NCBI GenBank assembly: GCA_012329085.1
Contig: JAAXQB010000121.1
Coordinates: 1 to 6,375 of the forward strand
Source of the DNA: Methanosarcinales archaeon
Lineage (GTDB): Archaea > Halobacteriota > Methanosarcinia > Methanosarcinales > Methanosarcinaceae
Length of the DNA: 6,375 bases
Direction: 5' to 3'
Below are positions 5,337 to 6,375 of this stretch, piece after piece. Position 1 is the first letter of the stretch. Every line of letters starts with the position of its first letter. The notes below the pieces were generated by a model, which made no database searches, was not told the origin of the DNA, and saw only the letters and a list, made by a program, of their open reading frames with translations. Both the position numbers and the translations under genes were made by a program.

Positions 5337-6213
5337 AGATTAAATAATTGACATGGTTTCATCTTAAATTGGATTTTTGTTGGATCTGGAGTTCCGCCTT
5401 TTCTTTGCATTGTAATTTTTCCAATATACAAACTTCCTCGTGGTGAAATACAAACTTCCTCCATTCCAAAGAAATTCATTACACTATTTATATCCATAAG
5501 TATCCATTCAGTTGTCTTATTTTCTTTATTAAGTTTTGTAACCAACATCCAATCAGCAAATAATCCGCCCTTTCCCCTAATTATATCACTTATTATTATA
5601 ATTCTATTTTTCTCAAAGAATTTAATAATTTTATTTTGAATTGTTTTTGGCATTTCGTTCAAAAACAATCGTCTTTGATCTCTAATTTCTTTTATACCTG
5701 TTTTTCTTGAATGTTTTTTAGAGTCCAATTCTCCTATAAAAAGTTTAAACCAAAACGCAATTTCATCATCAAATCTCCACATTTTTTGATTGTATATAAC
5801 TTGTAAAGTTATATACTCAGAGAAATTTCCAATTTCTCGTAGAAATCAACTGTTCTTTTATCAATTTGATTATAGTTAGCATCTGAGTTTGCTTTTTTGA
5901 GTGATAGATTTTCTATTTTAAGTATGTCTCTAATTTTTATAATTACTCTTATTTGAGCGTCTGCTTTTTTAAATCTTACAAATTGTTCATAATCTTTTTC
6001 ACTAACTTCAAATTTGCTTAAATCATTTTTCTTTATTCTGGTGGGAACTTGAATTGCTTTTATAAAATGGAGGTTTTTAATGTCATACCCCATTATTTTA
6101 AGCCATTCTTGTGCTTCTTTATCTCTTTTCCAATCATTAAATTTTTCACAAATTGCTTTTTCATTTGCAAATCCTTCTTTTGCAGTTTTTGAACCAAGTT
6201 CTGTTTTATCCAT
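5333..6213 (-). pseudogene. HinP1I-family type II restriction endonuclease, split by a 50-bp insertion
   Basis: Two fragments, 6213-5809 (134 codons) and 5782-5333 (149 codons), together cover a HinP1I-like enzyme. The first has ELGSKTAKEGFANEK, AQEWLKIMGYD and NYNQIDKRTVDFYEK. The second has MWRFDDEIAFW, LFIGEL, RDQRRLFLNEM, SDIIRGKGG, SPRGSLYIGKITMQRKGG and a closing IQFKMKPCQLF. Each block has a counterpart in HinP1I (about 247 aa, cutting GCGC). The 50 bases 5832-5783 shift the frame; removing them joins YEK to MWRFDD and gives one 276-codon frame. HinP1I uses an SDX18QxK site; here A84-D85 and S104-L-K106 have the same spacing, but Gln is replaced by Ser, perhaps a subfamily trait. The 5' fragment lacks the C-terminal half, so activity is not expected. 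The start at 6213 matches the family N-terminus. Confidence 0.87.
5782..5816 (-). repeat. Dispersed 35-bp repeat, copy B, inside the restriction gene
   Basis: The minus strand from 5816 reads gtatataactt, tac, aagttatatac (a perfect 11-bp stem with a 3-base loop at 5792-5816) and then aatcaaaaaa. It matches 1070-1104 at 31 of 35 positions without gaps. It makes up most of the 50-bp insertion (5832-5783) that disrupts the HinP1I-like gene. Immediately before it, a second hairpin pairs gagaaatt with aatttctc (5820-5838), one arm of which includes gene sequence. Confidence 0.65.
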
Positions 6214-6220
6214 GTTTTAT

Positions 6221-6236
6221 CTCTTTAAGTAAAACG
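6221..6236. mobile_element. Possible right end of the insertion sequence carrying the transposase tail
   Basis: Reading the plus strand into the element, GTAAAACG begins at 6229. IS66-type terminal repeats commonly start GTAA, and the position just outside the transposase stop is right for an element end. If that is the boundary, the adjacent ctctttaa (6221-6228) would be one copy of an 8-bp target duplication. The other end lies beyond the window, so this rests on a short match only. Confidence 0.25.
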
Positions 6237-6243
6237 TATGTGT

Positions 6244-6375
6244 TTAGCTACTAAGCATACTCTTCATCATTTGAAGGCTATTGTGCCCTTGTTGCATCCA
6301 TGTTGCAAACACAGTCATAAGTCGTTCATGGATCATTGTACCTTTCTCATTTCGCATGCGTTCCCACTATCTAAC
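6244..6375 (-). pseudogene. C-terminal tail of a transposase-like gene with an in-frame TAG
   Basis: Read on the minus strand, the last 40 codons run from WERMRNEKGT through MIHERLMTVFATWMQQGHNS to LQMMKSMLSS and a TAA at 6246-6244. A pattern of RNEKGT, then a helix with an ATWxQQG segment, resembles the C-terminal end of IS66-type transposases; the family assignment is tentative because only the tail is in view. About 42% G+C over 120 bases stands well above the neighbouring genes, suggesting transfer. Two codons from the window edge there is an in-frame TAG (6369-6367). The gene could thus be a broken remnant, a tail read in another frame upstream, or, if the host uses pyrrolysine, a recoded amber codon. 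It ends 30 bp before the restriction gene start. Confidence 0.5.

Noticed and set aside
5783..5832. Programmed frameshift or intron in the restriction gene
   Set aside because: The segment has no slippery site, no intron-like ends and no bulge-helix-bulge geometry that I can see; two simple hairpins and a repeat copy explain it better.
5333..6213. Two separate small genes instead of one split gene
   Set aside because: Both fragments match successive parts of one HinP1I-like protein, and removing the 50-bp segment restores a single frame with the family junction.

Overview
The window is about three-quarters A+T and every gene in it lies on the minus strand. The gene content points to an archaeon, probably a euryarchaeon such as an AT-rich methanogen or a relative. 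It carries an archaeal-type (COG1019-like) phosphopantetheine adenylyltransferase, a lipoprotein phosphate-binding protein, start codons mostly without Shine-Dalgarno sequences, and TATA-like boxes 25-45 bp upstream of starts. The species cannot be named from the sequence.

Layout from left to right. (1) 1-353: the 5' part of a PstS-like phosphate-binding lipoprotein gene, running off the window, with a 12-bp tandem repeat that encodes an EEPI linker. (2) 354-1123: 770 bp without a credible gene, extremely AT-rich, with several palindromes and one copy of a small dispersed repeat. (3) 1124-2464: dihydroorotase (pyrC), with its own TATA-like promoter elements. (4) 2653-4296: a tight three-gene operon, transcribed coaD-like gene, then a 110-aa unknown protein, then an endonuclease IV-type TIM barrel protein. 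(5) 4297-4529: a spacer with a compact nested inverted/direct repeat structure. (6) 4530-6213: a decayed type II restriction-modification system. (7) 6214-6375: the 3' tail of a transposase-like gene with a clearly higher G+C content.

The restriction-modification remnant is the most interesting part. The restriction gene is a HinP1I-family homologue split by a 50-bp insertion. Removing exactly that insertion restores one 276-aa frame. Most of the insertion (35 bp, 31 identical) matches a sequence at 1070-1104, just beyond pyrC, so it looks like a tiny mobile or copied hairpin repeat. The partner beta-class amino-methyltransferase has a TAA inside its N-terminal motif (GDCI-stop-IMKTL, where the family normally has Glu or a similar residue). 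Its catalytic motif IV reads AVPTF instead of a DPPF-type sequence. Both enzymes therefore appear dead, while the rest of each reading frame is well preserved, which suggests recent inactivation. A transposase tail ends about 30 bp upstream of the restriction gene and may have separated it from its promoter.

The remaining genes are housekeeping: phosphate uptake, pyrimidine synthesis, coenzyme A synthesis and probable base-excision repair. No tRNA, rRNA, CRISPR array or complete insertion sequence was recognised.
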